Positions 34,679-43,389 of a stretch of 64,000 nt of DNA are shown here, piece by piece; the first letter of the stretch is position 1, and every line of letters begins with the position of its first letter. The translations under genes and the position numbers were made by a program. The notes below the pieces were generated by a model that did not search any database, was not told where the DNA came from, and saw only the letters and a program-made list of their open reading frames with translations. The DNA comes from Halostagnicola sp. A-GB9-2 (lineage in GTDB: Archaea; Halobacteriota; Halobacteria; Halobacteriales; Natrialbaceae): positions 239,929-303,928 of the forward strand of contig NZ_JASJOC010000005.1 of assembly GCF_030068615.1 (NCBI RefSeq), written 5' to 3'.

Positions 34679-35176
34679 ATGGCAGGGAACTACATCACAT
34701 CGGAAAACAATTTACCGGAGGATCCTGCAGGGGAAGAAACCAGATTACAGATAAGTGATGCACAAACGAAGGAGATTTCCAGCGTTCGAGCCAGAATAGA
34801 TACGAATCCGGATAACCTTACGGATCCTGACATACTGACCGTGGTTAAGGGACCACACGAGAACACCGAAGAAGAGTGGTATATCGATATCATCGAGACA
34901 GACGAGGCGGACAACATCGACGTCGAACTTCTCGAGGCGACGATGGAGGAAATCGAGGGTCAGTCAACCGTTATTAACACCCGATCGAAAGAAGTGAAAA
35001 CGCTGTTACAGTACCTGGCCGAGAAAGGGGAGTTTCAATCCGTCTCCGAAGCGAGCCGATCCATCATGTTACAGCATCTTTCGGAGAACTACCCGGCTCT
35101 CGTCCGCGAATATATCGACCTCAAGGTCCAGTCAGAGCGTTCGGATCTCGCCGAAGAACTCCACGAGCACGAATGA
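34679..35176 (+). CDS. Unknown protein with ribbon-helix-helix-like C-terminal half
   Basis: A 165-residue soluble, acidic protein, first of a four-gene operon. Residues about 93-140 read as strand (STVINTR), helix (KEVKTLLQYLAEKG), turn and second helix (SVSEASRSIMLQHLSENY), the order of CopG/ribbon-helix-helix DNA-binding domains, with the typical SEASR at the start of the second helix. The N-terminal 90 residues have no recognised domain. A TATA-like TTTTATTT (34642-34649) lies about 34 bases before the ATG. Its last four bases overlap the start of the UbiD gene (ATGA). It could be the operon's own regulator or a small accessory protein; family membership is inference. Confidence 0.75.
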   Translation: MAGNYITSENNLPEDPAGEETRLQISDAQTKEISSVRARIDTNPDNLTDPDILTVVKGPHENTEEEWYIDIIETDEADNIDVELLEATMEEIEGQSTVINTRSKEVKTLLQYLAEKGEFQSVSEASRSIMLQHLSENYPALVREYIDLKVQSERSDLAEELHEHE

Positions 35177-36693
35177 CCATCAATAGTCTCCGAAAGTACG
35201 TACAAACCATAGAATCGAACGGGGATCTCCATCGAATCTCCGAGCCGACGTCCTGGAACTTAGAAGCCAGTGCGGTGACGATGCTGTTGAACAAAGAAGA
35301 CAGCAAGATCCCGCTGTTCGACGATGTCGGCTCAGCACGGTTGGTGGGCGATCCGTTCCGTGGAACGCAGGACAGACCCTGGGATCGAATCGCACTCGGA
35401 CTGGGACTCCCGCCCGACCTCTCCGCTCGAGAGTACTACGAAATCGTCATCGATCGCCTGAAAAATCCGCGCGATCCCGTGACGGTTTCGGCCGACGAAG
35501 CCCCGTGTAAAGAAACCGTCGTAGACGGGGACGACGTCGACCTGTTGGATTTTCCCTGGCCGTACATCCACGGCGGCGACGGCGGCCGGTACTCGAACTT
35601 GCACACGCTGATCGCACCCGATCCAGACTCGTCGTGGGTCGATTGGTCGACCCACCGCTCGATGATCCACGACGGGGAAAATGCGAGCGTGTTACTGCTG
35701 GCCGGAGAGCAAACGCCCAATCTCTACTACTACAAATACGAGCGAAGAAACGAACCGATGCCTGTCGCGATTGCGGTCGGTGTCGAGCCGGCGGTGCAGT
35801 ACACGTCGGTCATGTGGATCCCGACGGGACGAAGCGAAGCCGAGTTCGCGGGCGGACTCAAACAGGACCCGGTCGAACTCGTTCCCTGCGAGACGAACGA
35901 CCTCATGGTTCCCGCAACGGCGGAACTCGTCATCGAGGGCGAAATCGTCCCTAACGAACGCCGAGACGAGGGACCGTTCGGCGACTATTTCGGATACATG
36001 CACGGCCCCAGGCGGTCTATGCCTCTCCTCCGGGTCACGTCGATAACTCATCAAGAGAACCCGATCATTCCGTTTTGCGTCGAGGGGACGGGTGTCGGCT
36101 ACTCCGAGAACTCGACGAGTTCGATGGAAGTCGGCTGCGTCGGCCCCGACGCGACGCTGGGGCTTCGGGCGGCGGGATTCGACGTCGAAAGCTGCGTCCC
36201 CTGGAAATCGACGCCGAGAACCGTCTACGTCATCTCGACCGACACGACGAACGGCGGCTACCTCCACGAGCTGGCGAATTTTATATTCACGACCTGGGGG
36301 ATGCTCCACGTGGATTTCTTCGTCTTCGTCGACGGCGACGTCAACCCGCTCGATCAGCGGGCGGTGCTCGAGGCGCTTTCTCTCCACGCCGACCCGGACA
36401 GCGACTTCCACCAGTTCGGGGTCGAAACGATGCCGAAGGTTCCGTTGAACATTTATCAGACGCCAAACGAGAAGGGGGACGTACAGACGGGGACGTCCAA
36501 AGCGAAATCGGCGAAAGCGTACATCGACGCCACGCGCGGGGGGACTGAGACTGACGCGGAGGTGGATGTGACCGAGTTGGGGTCGGCGGGTGACGTCGAA
36601 CCCGAGTATCGAGCACAGAAGATCCTTGAGCGCGCAGGTGTCGAGTTAGAAACCCTCCCGTTCGACGGTCAGGACGAAGGAGGCCACGAATGA
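35173..36693 (+). CDS. UbiD-family decarboxylase
   Basis: A 506-residue cytoplasmic enzyme of the UbiD family, which uses prenylated FMN to (de)carboxylate aromatic or alpha,beta-unsaturated acids. The catalytic loop reads ERRDEGPFGDYFGYMHGPRR: Glu266 is the first acid and Asp271 replaces the second Glu of the usual EGPFGE, a conservative change. Other family stretches are DLLDFPWPYIHGGDGGRYSN, VAIAVGVEPAVQYTS and the C-terminal VDFFVFVDGDVNPLD. It overlaps genes on both sides by 4 bases. No ubiX (which makes the cofactor) lies in the window, so it must be elsewhere. The substrate is probably an aryl or aryl-CoA carboxylate, by context. Confidence 0.9.
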   Translation: MTINSLRKYVQTIESNGDLHRISEPTSWNLEASAVTMLLNKEDSKIPLFDDVGSARLVGDPFRGTQDRPWDRIALGLGLPPDLSAREYYEIVIDRLKNPRDPVTVSADEAPCKETVVDGDDVDLLDFPWPYIHGGDGGRYSNLHTLIAPDPDSSWVDWSTHRSMIHDGENASVLLLAGEQTPNLYYYKYERRNEPMPVAIAVGVEPAVQYTSVMWIPTGRSEAEFAGGLKQDPVELVPCETNDLMVPATAELVIEGEIVPNERRDEGPFGDYFGYMHGPRRSMPLLRVTSITHQENPIIPFCVEGTGVGYSENSTSSMEVGCVGPDATLGLRAAGFDVESCVPWKSTPRTVYVISTDTTNGGYLHELANFIFTTWGMLHVDFFVFVDGDVNPLDQRAVLEALSLHADPDSDFHQFGVETMPKVPLNIYQTPNEKGDVQTGTSKAKSAKAYIDATRGGTETDAEVDVTELGSAGDVEPEYRAQKILERAGVELETLPFDGQDEGGHE

Positions 36694-38111
36694 CGCTTCG
36701 AACGCAACTCGACCGACTCGAGGAAACGGAGGATCTCGTGTCGATCACGGAACCCGTCCACTGGGACGAGACGGCTCCGAGCGTCGCGCGAGAGGCGGCC
36801 CGTCACGACGGACCCGCGACGCTGTTCGAGACCACGCCCGGAACGGTACGGCTCGCGGGCGGCGTCTACGGCGGCCCCAGTCAGTTCGCAAGCCGATCAC
36901 ACCAGTCGGGCCAACGAATCGCCCAGGCGCTCGGACTCGGGCCGGACTGTTCGTACGTGGAGTTGCTCGAGCGGCTATCCAGACGCGAAACAGCCCCGAT
37001 CGGAGAGTCGATGACACCACCGGCAGCGACGAACGTTCAGGCGGACTGTGATCTCCACACGCTCGGACTGGCAACGATCGGCGACGAACGGTACCCGCTC
37101 GTCTCGCTTGGCCTGCTCATCGTCGAGCGCCGGGGAACGACTACCTGGGTTCCGATCCGAGGAGAGGCCCTACACAGCAGGAAGATTCGCCTCTCCGTGC
37201 CGAAAGCGTTCACCGACTGGTGTGAGCCCGAGACGGAAGCGAGCGTGGTGCTCGGCACCTCCGCGTGTTCACTGATTGGTGCACTCCAGGGCTGGACGCA
37301 GGATCGGACCACGCCCGACGTTCCAAAATTCGCGGCGGGTCTGGCTGACGTCTCGATGGCGACCGTCGACTCGCGTACCGTTCCAGCGGACGCGGAGGTT
37401 CGGATCGATGGACGCCTCACCGTCGTCAACACCGACTCTCACGGGCCGGAGGCGGCCTGGGAGCTGGCGTGTGAAACTGCAACCGTCGAGCTACGGGCCG
37501 AGACCATTGCCACGCGCGAGGAACCCGTGGTCGCGTTCGCGCCGCTCGGTGCGCCGCTGACCGACGACATGCACCTCATGAGCCTCGTCGAAGCCGCACA
37601 GCTGTTCAGACGGGTAAACAACTACTGGGGCGTCTCTCCGGTCAAATGGATACAGCTCCCGGTCGAGGCGCGACTCGGGCTCTGTATCGTCTCGAGCGAA
37701 ATTCTGTACGCTGGATTCGAGTGGCAACTGGCGAATACGCTGTTTTCGTTTTCGAACCTCTTCGACAAGGTCGTCGTGCTGGACGAACAGGCCGATCCGA
37801 CGAATCTCGCTCGAGCGGTCAACGATATGTGGGTGAAAGCTCACCCCGCCAACGACTGGATATTTAGCGAGCCGAACGCGCCTGCGGCGACCGCGACGCG
37901 GTACCGTCGCGGCGGCGAAACCGGATCCCGGCTCTACGTCAACGCGACGTGGGACCCGCGGTGGGACGAGGAGTACATCGCTCCTCGAGTGAACTTCGAG
38001 ACGACGTTCTCGGAGAACATTCTCGACGCGCTGAGCGAACGGTGGGACGAACTGGGTCTCGACGAACTGCTCGGCGACCGAGACGAGACGGCGATTTCCG
38101 ATGACTCATGA
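36690..38111 (+). CDS. Divergent UbiD-family protein lacking catalytic acids
   Basis: A 473-residue protein whose N-terminus (TQLDRLEETEDLVSITEPVH) and overall order follow UbiD proteins. The region that should read EGPFGE is HGPEAA: His251 replaces the first Glu and Ala256 the second acid. Later parts such as GVSPVKWIQLPVEARLGLC and NTLFSFSNLFDKVVVLDEQA keep the UbiD fold. It is coupled to the active-looking copy by an ATGA overlap, so the pair is likely made in equal amounts. A structural or regulatory subunit of a two-part decarboxylase is the simplest reading; an unrelated reaction is possible. Confidence 0.82.
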   Translation: MTLRTQLDRLEETEDLVSITEPVHWDETAPSVAREAARHDGPATLFETTPGTVRLAGGVYGGPSQFASRSHQSGQRIAQALGLGPDCSYVELLERLSRRETAPIGESMTPPAATNVQADCDLHTLGLATIGDERYPLVSLGLLIVERRGTTTWVPIRGEALHSRKIRLSVPKAFTDWCEPETEASVVLGTSACSLIGALQGWTQDRTTPDVPKFAAGLADVSMATVDSRTVPADAEVRIDGRLTVVNTDSHGPEAAWELACETATVELRAETIATREEPVVAFAPLGAPLTDDMHLMSLVEAAQLFRRVNNYWGVSPVKWIQLPVEARLGLCIVSSEILYAGFEWQLANTLFSFSNLFDKVVVLDEQADPTNLARAVNDMWVKAHPANDWIFSEPNAPAATATRYRRGGETGSRLYVNATWDPRWDEEYIAPRVNFETTFSENILDALSERWDELGLDELLGDRDETAISDDS

Positions 38112-39061
38112 GTGAACACGTTCGAATCCCGGTCGGCGAAGGATCACCCGAAGGAGTAAACAGCGCATATGTGCTTCCGGAACGCGGTGTCGTAATCGAC
38201 CCCGGGCCGCCAACCGACGACGCGTGGTCGGCGCTTCGATCCGGAATCGGCGAGGCCGGCCTCGAAATAGCCGACGTCGAGCACATCTTCGTCACGCACT
38301 GGCACATCGATCACGCGGGGCTTAGCTGTCGGTTGGCCGAGCGAGCAAATGCCACGGTACACGTCCATCGAGACGATAGCGCGCTGATCGGCGACTACGC
38401 CAACGCGCGCGAACGCCGACTCAAGCGCGACGGCCGAACGCTGGAGTACTGGGGCGTTCCCGACTCGATTCGAAGGCGGGTTCTCGAGCGGGATACGCCC
38501 TCCCGGATGCCCGAGACGTTCCCGGTCGAGTCACACGCCGACGGCGATGTCGTCGCAGGCGTCGAGTTCGTCTACACGCCGGGCCACACGAAAGGTCACG
38601 CATCGTTCCGGGCGAACGGACGGCTCTACTTAGGCGACGTGTTGTTACCGACGTACACGCCGAACGTCGGCGGGAGCGACACGCGGCTTTCCGATCCACT
38701 CGAATCGTACCTGCAAGCCCTGGCTCGGATCGAATCCCGTTTCGAACGCGGGGAGCCGGGTCACGGAACAGAAATCGAGATTCAGACGGCCGTCGACGAC
38801 GTTCGGCGGCATCATCGAGAGCGGGCCGAGGCATCCTTCCGGGCGCTCGAGGCGGCCGAGCGGCCGGCAAGTACGCCGTGGGAAGTCGGCCGCGAACTGT
38901 TCGGCGAAATGCGCGGAATCCACGCGAAGTTCGGTGCCGGTGAAGCGGCCGCTCACCTCGAGCGGTTAGCCGAACTGGGAATCGTCACGTCCACAGCAGA
39001 CGAACCGGTCCGATTCCGTCCGGCTGCCGACGACTATCCGGACGTCACGACGCTGTTGTAG
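38108..39061 (+). CDS. Metallo-beta-lactamase-fold hydrolase
   Basis: A 317-residue protein with a complete glyoxalase-II-like dinuclear metal site: His64, His66, Asp68 and His69 (THWHIDHAG), His160 (YTPGHTKGH) and Asp177 (YLGDVLL). The C-terminal 100 residues add a helical domain (RAEASFRALEAAERPASTPW) seen in thioesterase-like members. It is the last gene of the UbiD operon, overlapping the previous one by four bases, so it probably acts on the decarboxylase's substrate or product; hydrolysis of a CoA thioester is an attractive but unproved guess. Confidence 0.9.
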   Translation: MSEHVRIPVGEGSPEGVNSAYVLPERGVVIDPGPPTDDAWSALRSGIGEAGLEIADVEHIFVTHWHIDHAGLSCRLAERANATVHVHRDDSALIGDYANARERRLKRDGRTLEYWGVPDSIRRRVLERDTPSRMPETFPVESHADGDVVAGVEFVYTPGHTKGHASFRANGRLYLGDVLLPTYTPNVGGSDTRLSDPLESYLQALARIESRFERGEPGHGTEIEIQTAVDDVRRHHRERAEASFRALEAAERPASTPWEVGRELFGEMRGIHAKFGAGEAAAHLERLAELGIVTSTADEPVRFRPAADDYPDVTTLL

Positions 39062-39187
39062 CGTATGGAGATGCCAGTTTTCGTTGTCAGAACCTGCGGA
39101 GACAGCAGTTTCTCGAGTCGTAATCGAGCGTTGTGACTGGGAGACCGACGATCCAAAGAATAGTTCGGTAGTATCGAGGGGGCGAGT

Positions 39188-40030
39188 CTACTCGTCGGCG
39201 CCCGGATCTTTGTCCCCGAGTTCGACGCCCAGGAAATCCGGTTCGCGGTCGTCGAGGAAGGCGTCGACGCCTTCTTTGGCGACATCGGAACCGAGCAGAC
39301 GGTTCTGGAGTTCCCGTTCGTGGGCCAACGCATCCGAAAGCGGCATCTCGAGGCCCTCGTTGACGGCAAGCTTGTTGTTTCCGACTGCGACGCTCGACTT
39401 CGAGGCGATCAGTTCGGCGAACTCGAAGGCCGCGTCTTCGATCTCTTCGGGCGGGTGGATCTCGTCGAAGATTCCCTTCTCCGTCGCTTCTTCCGGCGTG
39501 AGCGTCTCGCCGGTGATCATCATCTCGAGCGCCTCGGAGCGGTCGATGTACCGCGGGAGCAACTGCGTTCCGGCCTCGCCGGCGATCAGTCCGAGGTGGA
39601 TTTCCGGCATGCCGATGTTGTAGCTCTCGTCGTTCCCGACGTATCGGAAGTCACAGGCGAGTGCGAGCTCGAGCCCGCCGCCCATGCAGTGGCCGTTGAC
39701 CATCGCGATGAAGATGGTGTCGGTCGTCCGCATCTTCATGATGATCTCTTTGCTCGTCTGGCTCGCGTAGCCGACTTGCCGGCCCGACTTCTCCTGGAGG
39801 ACCTTGATGTCGAATCCGGTCGAGAAGAACTTGTCATTCGAACTCCCGAAGAGGACCGCGCGGACGTCCTCGTCGAATCGAACCGATTCCACGGCCCGCT
39901 GTAGTTCCAACAAGACGTTGATGTCGTGTGCGTTCGCCGGCGGTCGATCCAGCCGGAGGACACCGACGTGGTCGGTTACCTCTGTGGTGAAATACTCCAG
40001 ATCCAGCTCACTGAACGGTCGGAGTTGCAT
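39188..40030 (-). CDS. Enoyl-CoA hydratase
   Basis: A 280-residue crotonase-fold enzyme with both catalytic Glu residues: Glu121 (GGGLELAL) and Glu143 (GMPEIHLG). The oxyanion-hole region (STGFDIKVL and NGHCMGGG) is intact, while the usual PGxGGTQ is AGEAGTQ. It hydrates 2-enoyl-CoA in beta-oxidation or the lower phenylacetate route (PaaF-like). It is 124 bases downstream of the zinc-ribbon gene at the end of the paa operon and may be transcribed with it. The start MQLRPF is preferred over a Met four codons upstream, but either is possible. Confidence 0.88.
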   Translation of the reverse strand: MQLRPFSELDLEYFTTEVTDHVGVLRLDRPPANAHDINVLLELQRAVESVRFDEDVRAVLFGSSNDKFFSTGFDIKVLQEKSGRQVGYASQTSKEIIMKMRTTDTIFIAMVNGHCMGGGLELALACDFRYVGNDESYNIGMPEIHLGLIAGEAGTQLLPRYIDRSEALEMMITGETLTPEEATEKGIFDEIHPPEEIEDAAFEFAELIASKSSVAVGNNKLAVNEGLEMPLSDALAHERELQNRLLGSDVAKEGVDAFLDDREPDFLGVELGDKDPGADE

Positions 40031-40154
40031 ACAAGATACCAATTGTCGTCCACATATAAGTAACTTTCTTTCTCGCCCAAGGTTTCATAGAATTGAATGG
40101 TTTCGATAGCTCTCGCTATGGGCGCGGAGACGAATTCCAGCCGGCTCGAGAGCG

Positions 40155-40331
40155 TTATCGGCCGGTTTCCGGATTCTCCCCGTCGTACTTGATCCGTTCG
40201 AACATCGTGTTACAGCCGTTGCAGTAGTACTGCGTCTTCGAAATCTCGCTTCCGAAGGCGGACTCCTGTTCCGTGTCGGCAGCGCCACAGAACGGGCATA
40301 ACACGGGTGAATCTGAAAGCTGATCGTTCAT
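40155..40331 (-). CDS. Free-standing PaaD-type zinc ribbon
   Basis: A 58-residue protein. Cys12-Cys15 (CPFCGAADTEQESAFGSEIS) and Cys37-Cys40 (YYCNGCNTMFERIKY) form a zinc ribbon that closely matches the C-terminal tail of bacterial PaaD, where this tail is fused to the DUF59 domain. Here the DUF59 part is a separate gene (41306-41701). It starts five bases after paaC's stop within the same operon. PaaD helps to mature the iron centre of the epoxidase; the role of the free ribbon should be the same. Confidence 0.85.
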   Translation of the reverse strand: MNDQLSDSPVLCPFCGAADTEQESAFGSEISKTQYYCNGCNTMFERIKYDGENPETGR

Positions 40332-40336
40332 CGTGG

Positions 40337-41101
40337 TTAGTTCATCGTAAACAGCTTGTTTTTCTCGCCGCGAAGCTGCTCGACGTCAGTTTGACTGATC
40401 GAACCGGAGCCGGTTCGTCGTCTGGTTTCGTCCCAGTCCTCGAGGGCGGGTTGGTCCCAGTCGACGTTCTCGAGCGAAACGTCGGTACCGTCGAAGAGGC
40501 GTCGGTAGTGTTCGATGTACGCCGCCCGGATCTTGGCGATCGGGCGGTCCGTAAATCCGGTTTCGAAGACCGGATCGGCGTCCTCGTCGTAGGCTTCCGG
40601 ACCGATCAACGCGAGCGCCTGCGGTAACGTCGTCTCGAGCGTGCGCTGGACGGTCTCAGGATTGTCTTCCGCGAGCGTCTCGAGACGGGCGTCGTGGTAC
40701 TCGAGGTGGAAGTACTCGTCCTCGCCCATCTTGGTGATCAGTCCATCGAGGTCATCCCGATCGATCGCATCGAGCAGGTACCACGCGGCGCGGTCTGCGG
40801 GTGCGATAGACGCGACGTACTCCGTCCAGGTGCCCTCGATGCTGTCGAGGCATGCGGCGTTCGAGAACGCCTCGGGCTCCCGTTGGCCGTTCAACCAGTC
40901 GAGGTCTCGTCCCTGGCTTTCGAGTTCCCGGGCCAACTGGCGGACGTGGCCGATCTCTTCCTGGGCCGCGCTCGCACCGCCGATATCGTCCTCGAGCGAG
41001 GGACCGGAGAGGCTCCACTCCGCGTACCGGTGTCCAAGGACGAGCTTCGTATCGGAGATCGCCTGCACGTAGTCGACTGCCGGTTCGGGCCACTCACTCA
41101 C
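40337..41101 (-). CDS. paaC: Phenylacetyl-CoA epoxidase, structural subunit PaaC
   Basis: A 254-residue helical, ferritin-like protein. In the bacterial complex PaaC is the non-catalytic scaffold that pairs with PaaA. Typical segments are DTKLVLGHRYAEWSLSGPSL, ASAAQEEIGHVRQLARELE, KMGEDEYFHLEYHDARLETL and the C-terminal HYRRLFDG. It overlaps the end of paaB by 8 bases. Length matches E. coli PaaC (248). In haloarchaea the substrate could be phenylacetyl-CoA or another aryl-CoA. Confidence 0.93.
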   Translation of the reverse strand: MSEWPEPAVDYVQAISDTKLVLGHRYAEWSLSGPSLEDDIGGASAAQEEIGHVRQLARELESQGRDLDWLNGQREPEAFSNAACLDSIEGTWTEYVASIAPADRAAWYLLDAIDRDDLDGLITKMGEDEYFHLEYHDARLETLAEDNPETVQRTLETTLPQALALIGPEAYDEDADPVFETGFTDRPIAKIRAAYIEHYRRLFDGTDVSLENVDWDQPALEDWDETRRRTGSGSISQTDVEQLRGEKNKLFTMN

Positions 41102-41303
41102 CGGCGGCCACCTCGCGTTTGGGCTGCGTGCCGGTCACTTCCAGGAGGTTTTCTTCGCGAACCACGGTCAGGTAGTTCCAGTCTTCCTCGTCGAACGTAT
41201 TGTAGGCGTACATCTTTGCTAGTCTGTCGCTCTGTGCGGTGACGTTACCGATGTGCGTGGTATCGTCGCCTTGATTGATTCGTGCGAATACTTCGTACTT
41301 CAT
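41094..41303 (-). CDS. paaB: Phenylacetyl-CoA epoxidase, small subunit PaaB
   Basis: A 69-residue protein, shorter than E. coli PaaB (95). MKYEVFARINQGDDTTHIGN, VTAQSDRLAKMYAYNTFDEE and NYLTVVREENLL follow the family, in which PaaB bridges PaaAC heterodimers. It starts two bases after the end of paaD and overlaps paaC by 8 bases, inside a tightly packed operon. Confidence 0.9.
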   Translation of the reverse strand: MKYEVFARINQGDDTTHIGNVTAQSDRLAKMYAYNTFDEEDWNYLTVVREENLLEVTGTQPKREVAAGE

Positions 41304-41305
41304 AG

Positions 41306-41701
41306 TTAGAGGCTGATTCCCGACTTGCGCATCTTTTCACGAACCGGTTCGGAGAGCATGTCCTTCGACCAGACGGGGTCCCAGACGACCTCGACATCGA
41401 CGTCGTCGACGCCGTCGGTCAGGGACAGGCAACTGTTGATATCGTTCTGGATCATGTCGTAGGCGGGACAGCCCATACAGGGGTAGGTCATCTCGACCGT
41501 GACCCGACCGTCGATCGCCTCGACATCGTAGATCATGCCCATTTCCACGAGGCTGACGGGAATGTGCGGGTCAGGGATTTCGTCGATCATGTCCCAAAGT
41601 TCCCGTTCGAACGGCGTCGCGTCGGCGCGGCGGCGCTCGACGAACTCGCTGATCTGGCCGCCCCCTACCGACTCCGCTGCGTTCGCGCGTGCACTCGACA
41701 T
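41306..41701 (-). CDS. paaD: PaaD, DUF59 (MIP18-type) assembly protein without its zinc ribbon
   Basis: A 131-residue DUF59 protein. The domain (about residues 33-118) shows DEIPDPHIPVSLVEMGMIYD and the iron-binding-type MTYPCMGCPAYDMIQNDI with the conserved cysteines. Bacterial PaaD ends in a fused zinc ribbon; this protein stops instead at MRKSGISL, and the ribbon is encoded separately at 40155-40331. DUF59 proteins insert Fe-S or iron centres. The start ATG at 41699-41701 lies two bases after paaA's stop, ruling out the longer frame that runs into paaA. Confidence 0.9.
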   Translation of the reverse strand: MSSARANAAESVGGGQISEFVERRRADATPFERELWDMIDEIPDPHIPVSLVEMGMIYDVEAIDGRVTVEMTYPCMGCPAYDMIQNDINSCLSLTDGVDDVDVEVVWDPVWSKDMLSEPVREKMRKSGISL

Positions 41702-41703
41702 CG

Positions 41704-42624
41704 TTACCCCTCGAGCTCGACTTTTCCGGACTGAACCATGTTCACGTACTTTTCGTTGGCGGGACCGCGCGAGCGCCACCGGTCCATGACGGCGGACCAC
41801 GAAATCGGTTCGTCGAAGCGCCACTCTTTGTTAGCGGCGTCGAACGCGACCGGAAGATCGTACTCGAGGACGTATTCGTCGCGGTCCTCGCTGTAGTGGG
41901 CGGGAACGTCGAGATCCAGTTCGTCCATGAGCGGGAGCGTCCGCGAGAGCCAGTCCTGACGGAGTTCGTCGTTGGACTTGCCTTTGATGCGGTACTCGAG
42001 TTGGTCGTCGTGTTTTTTCTTGTCGTCGGGCATGCCAAACCACTCGACGCCCATCGGGAACATCCAGTCGATCGCTTCCTGGAGGTGTTGTTTGGTCTTC
42101 TCGCTGTTGTTCGCGAGCCGACGCATCCAGGTTTCGCCGTGACGGAGGTGGAACTGTTCTTCCTTGCTCACCTTCGTGAGCGCGCGCTTCCACGGCGCGT
42201 AGGAGGTGTTCTCGTGGATATCGCTGAGGAGCACGATACCGGCGCGATCGAATATCCCGTGTGCCGTGACGAGTTCGGCGAAGTTGTCGATGTGCTGGTC
42301 GAACCCGTACGTGTTACGGAACTCGTGGGGTTCGCGTTCGTAGATGAGTTCCTCTCGGTCCTCGCCGAGGTCCTCGAGCAGGCGATAGGCGATGTGGCCG
42401 TGACCGAGTTCGTCCTGAATAACGCTGATACACGACGCGCGTGCGTCGAGCGACGGTGCGTTGAGCGACTGATCGTAGTACGCTGGCGCACTCATCAGCT
42501 CCGTATCACCCGAAACCAACAGGATCTGTTTGAGGGCCTCTTTGTACCCGTCGGTCATTTCGTCGGTCGATTCGATCATCTTTCCGTTCTGGAGTTCGTT
42601 CTTGAATTGCTTTTCCGTGGGCAT
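41704..42624 (-). CDS. paaA: Phenylacetyl-CoA epoxidase, catalytic di-iron subunit PaaA
   Basis: A 306-residue helical protein, the oxygenase subunit that adds one oxygen of O2 across a ring double bond of an aryl-CoA. Di-iron ligands appear in the two expected helices: Glu72-x2-His75 (QDELGHGHIAYRL) and Glu155/156 with His159 and His162 (SKEEQFHLRHGE). The C-terminal RIKGKSNDELRQDWLSRTLP also matches E. coli PaaA. The start at MPTEKQFKNE is favoured because upstream codons enter the promoter region. First gene of the paa operon; the ferredoxin needed for electrons is probably the divergent gene at 43390. Confidence 0.94.
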   Translation of the reverse strand: MPTEKQFKNELQNGKMIESTDEMTDGYKEALKQILLVSGDTELMSAPAYYDQSLNAPSLDARASCISVIQDELGHGHIAYRLLEDLGEDREELIYEREPHEFRNTYGFDQHIDNFAELVTAHGIFDRAGIVLLSDIHENTSYAPWKRALTKVSKEEQFHLRHGETWMRRLANNSEKTKQHLQEAIDWMFPMGVEWFGMPDDKKKHDDQLEYRIKGKSNDELRQDWLSRTLPLMDELDLDVPAHYSEDRDEYVLEYDLPVAFDAANKEWRFDEPISWSAVMDRWRSRGPANEKYVNMVQSGKVELEG

Positions 42625-42889
42625 AGCTCGTTTCGTCCAACTATCTGTTGACACCCCAGGGTTATAATTGTTTTCTGTATACGCTTAGTGTATTTTCCGG
42701 CCGAATTACCGACGGGATTGCCCTGTTAGCGCGCCCGTATGACCGCCACGAACGTTCCACACCCACGTCGACCTCGAAGCCGTAACTACTCCGGTGCAGT
42801 AGCGAACCGACTCGGACCGCCCCCATATGTCAGCGCGTACCATTTTTCTATCAGTGCCTTTTTTGGTAGTCCAACTCAGACAGTAGTAC
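42625..42889. promoter_or_regulatory. Divergent promoter region between paaA and the acetyltransferase gene
   Basis: 265 non-coding bases. For paaA, TTATAAT (42662-42668) read on the opposite strand gives a TATA-like ATTATAA about 40 bases before the start. TGTATACG (42676-42683) directly behind it repeats the half-site of the palindrome at 43810-43830. Control by one regulator is plausible. Confidence 0.5.
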
Positions 42890-43387
42890 ATGTCGTACGA
42901 AATACGCCAAGCGAGTGCCGATGACGGCGAGGAATTACTGGAACTCTGGCACGGGTTTACCGAGCACCTCTCGAAGTACGATGAGCGGTATCAACACAAA
43001 GAGAGCGCAAACGATCGGTGGCTCCAGTACTTCGAGAGCCAGTTGCTCGAGTCGAAGTACGGAACGGTGATCGTCGCCGAACACGAAGCGTCGGGAGACC
43101 TCGTCGGCGTGCTCGAGGCGCGCATCATGGGGAATCATCCGATCTTTCGGCTCCAAAATCACGGATACATCAACGGTCACTTCGTCTCGGAAGGACACCG
43201 AGGGAACGGCGTCGGCACCGCACTGCTGGACGAAGTTCACGAGTGGTTCTCCCAGTCCTCGAAGGACGTCGACTTCTATCGCGTCGACACCATCGAGGGC
43301 GACGACCAATCGCAGGGGTTCTACGGATCCGAGGACTTCGACCCCGTCGAACACGTCTTCGAAAAATCGATCGATCAGGACCACTGA
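42890..43387 (+). CDS. GNAT-family N-acetyltransferase
   Basis: A 165-residue single-domain acetyltransferase. The acetyl-CoA-binding motif VSEGHRGNGVGTALLDEVHE contains the R-G-x-G-x-G/A pattern, and the last strand region FYGSEDFDPVEHVFEK closes the fold. The preceding strand VGVLEARIM carries the usual hydrophobic alternation. Substrate is unknown. Its stop is two bases before the ferredoxin start, so they share a transcript divergent from paaA. The coupling to an epoxidase electron carrier is curious but unexplained. Confidence 0.88.
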   Translation: MSYEIRQASADDGEELLELWHGFTEHLSKYDERYQHKESANDRWLQYFESQLLESKYGTVIVAEHEASGDLVGVLEARIMGNHPIFRLQNHGYINGHFVSEGHRGNGVGTALLDEVHEWFSQSSKDVDFYRVDTIEGDDQSQGFYGSEDFDPVEHVFEKSIDQDH

Positions 43388-43389
43388 CT

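Noticed and set aside
39188..42624. Reading the operon as the Box (benzoyl-CoA) epoxidase
   Set aside because: BoxB is a single larger oxygenase; here separate PaaA, PaaB, PaaC and PaaD proteins are clear. Only the substrate remains open.
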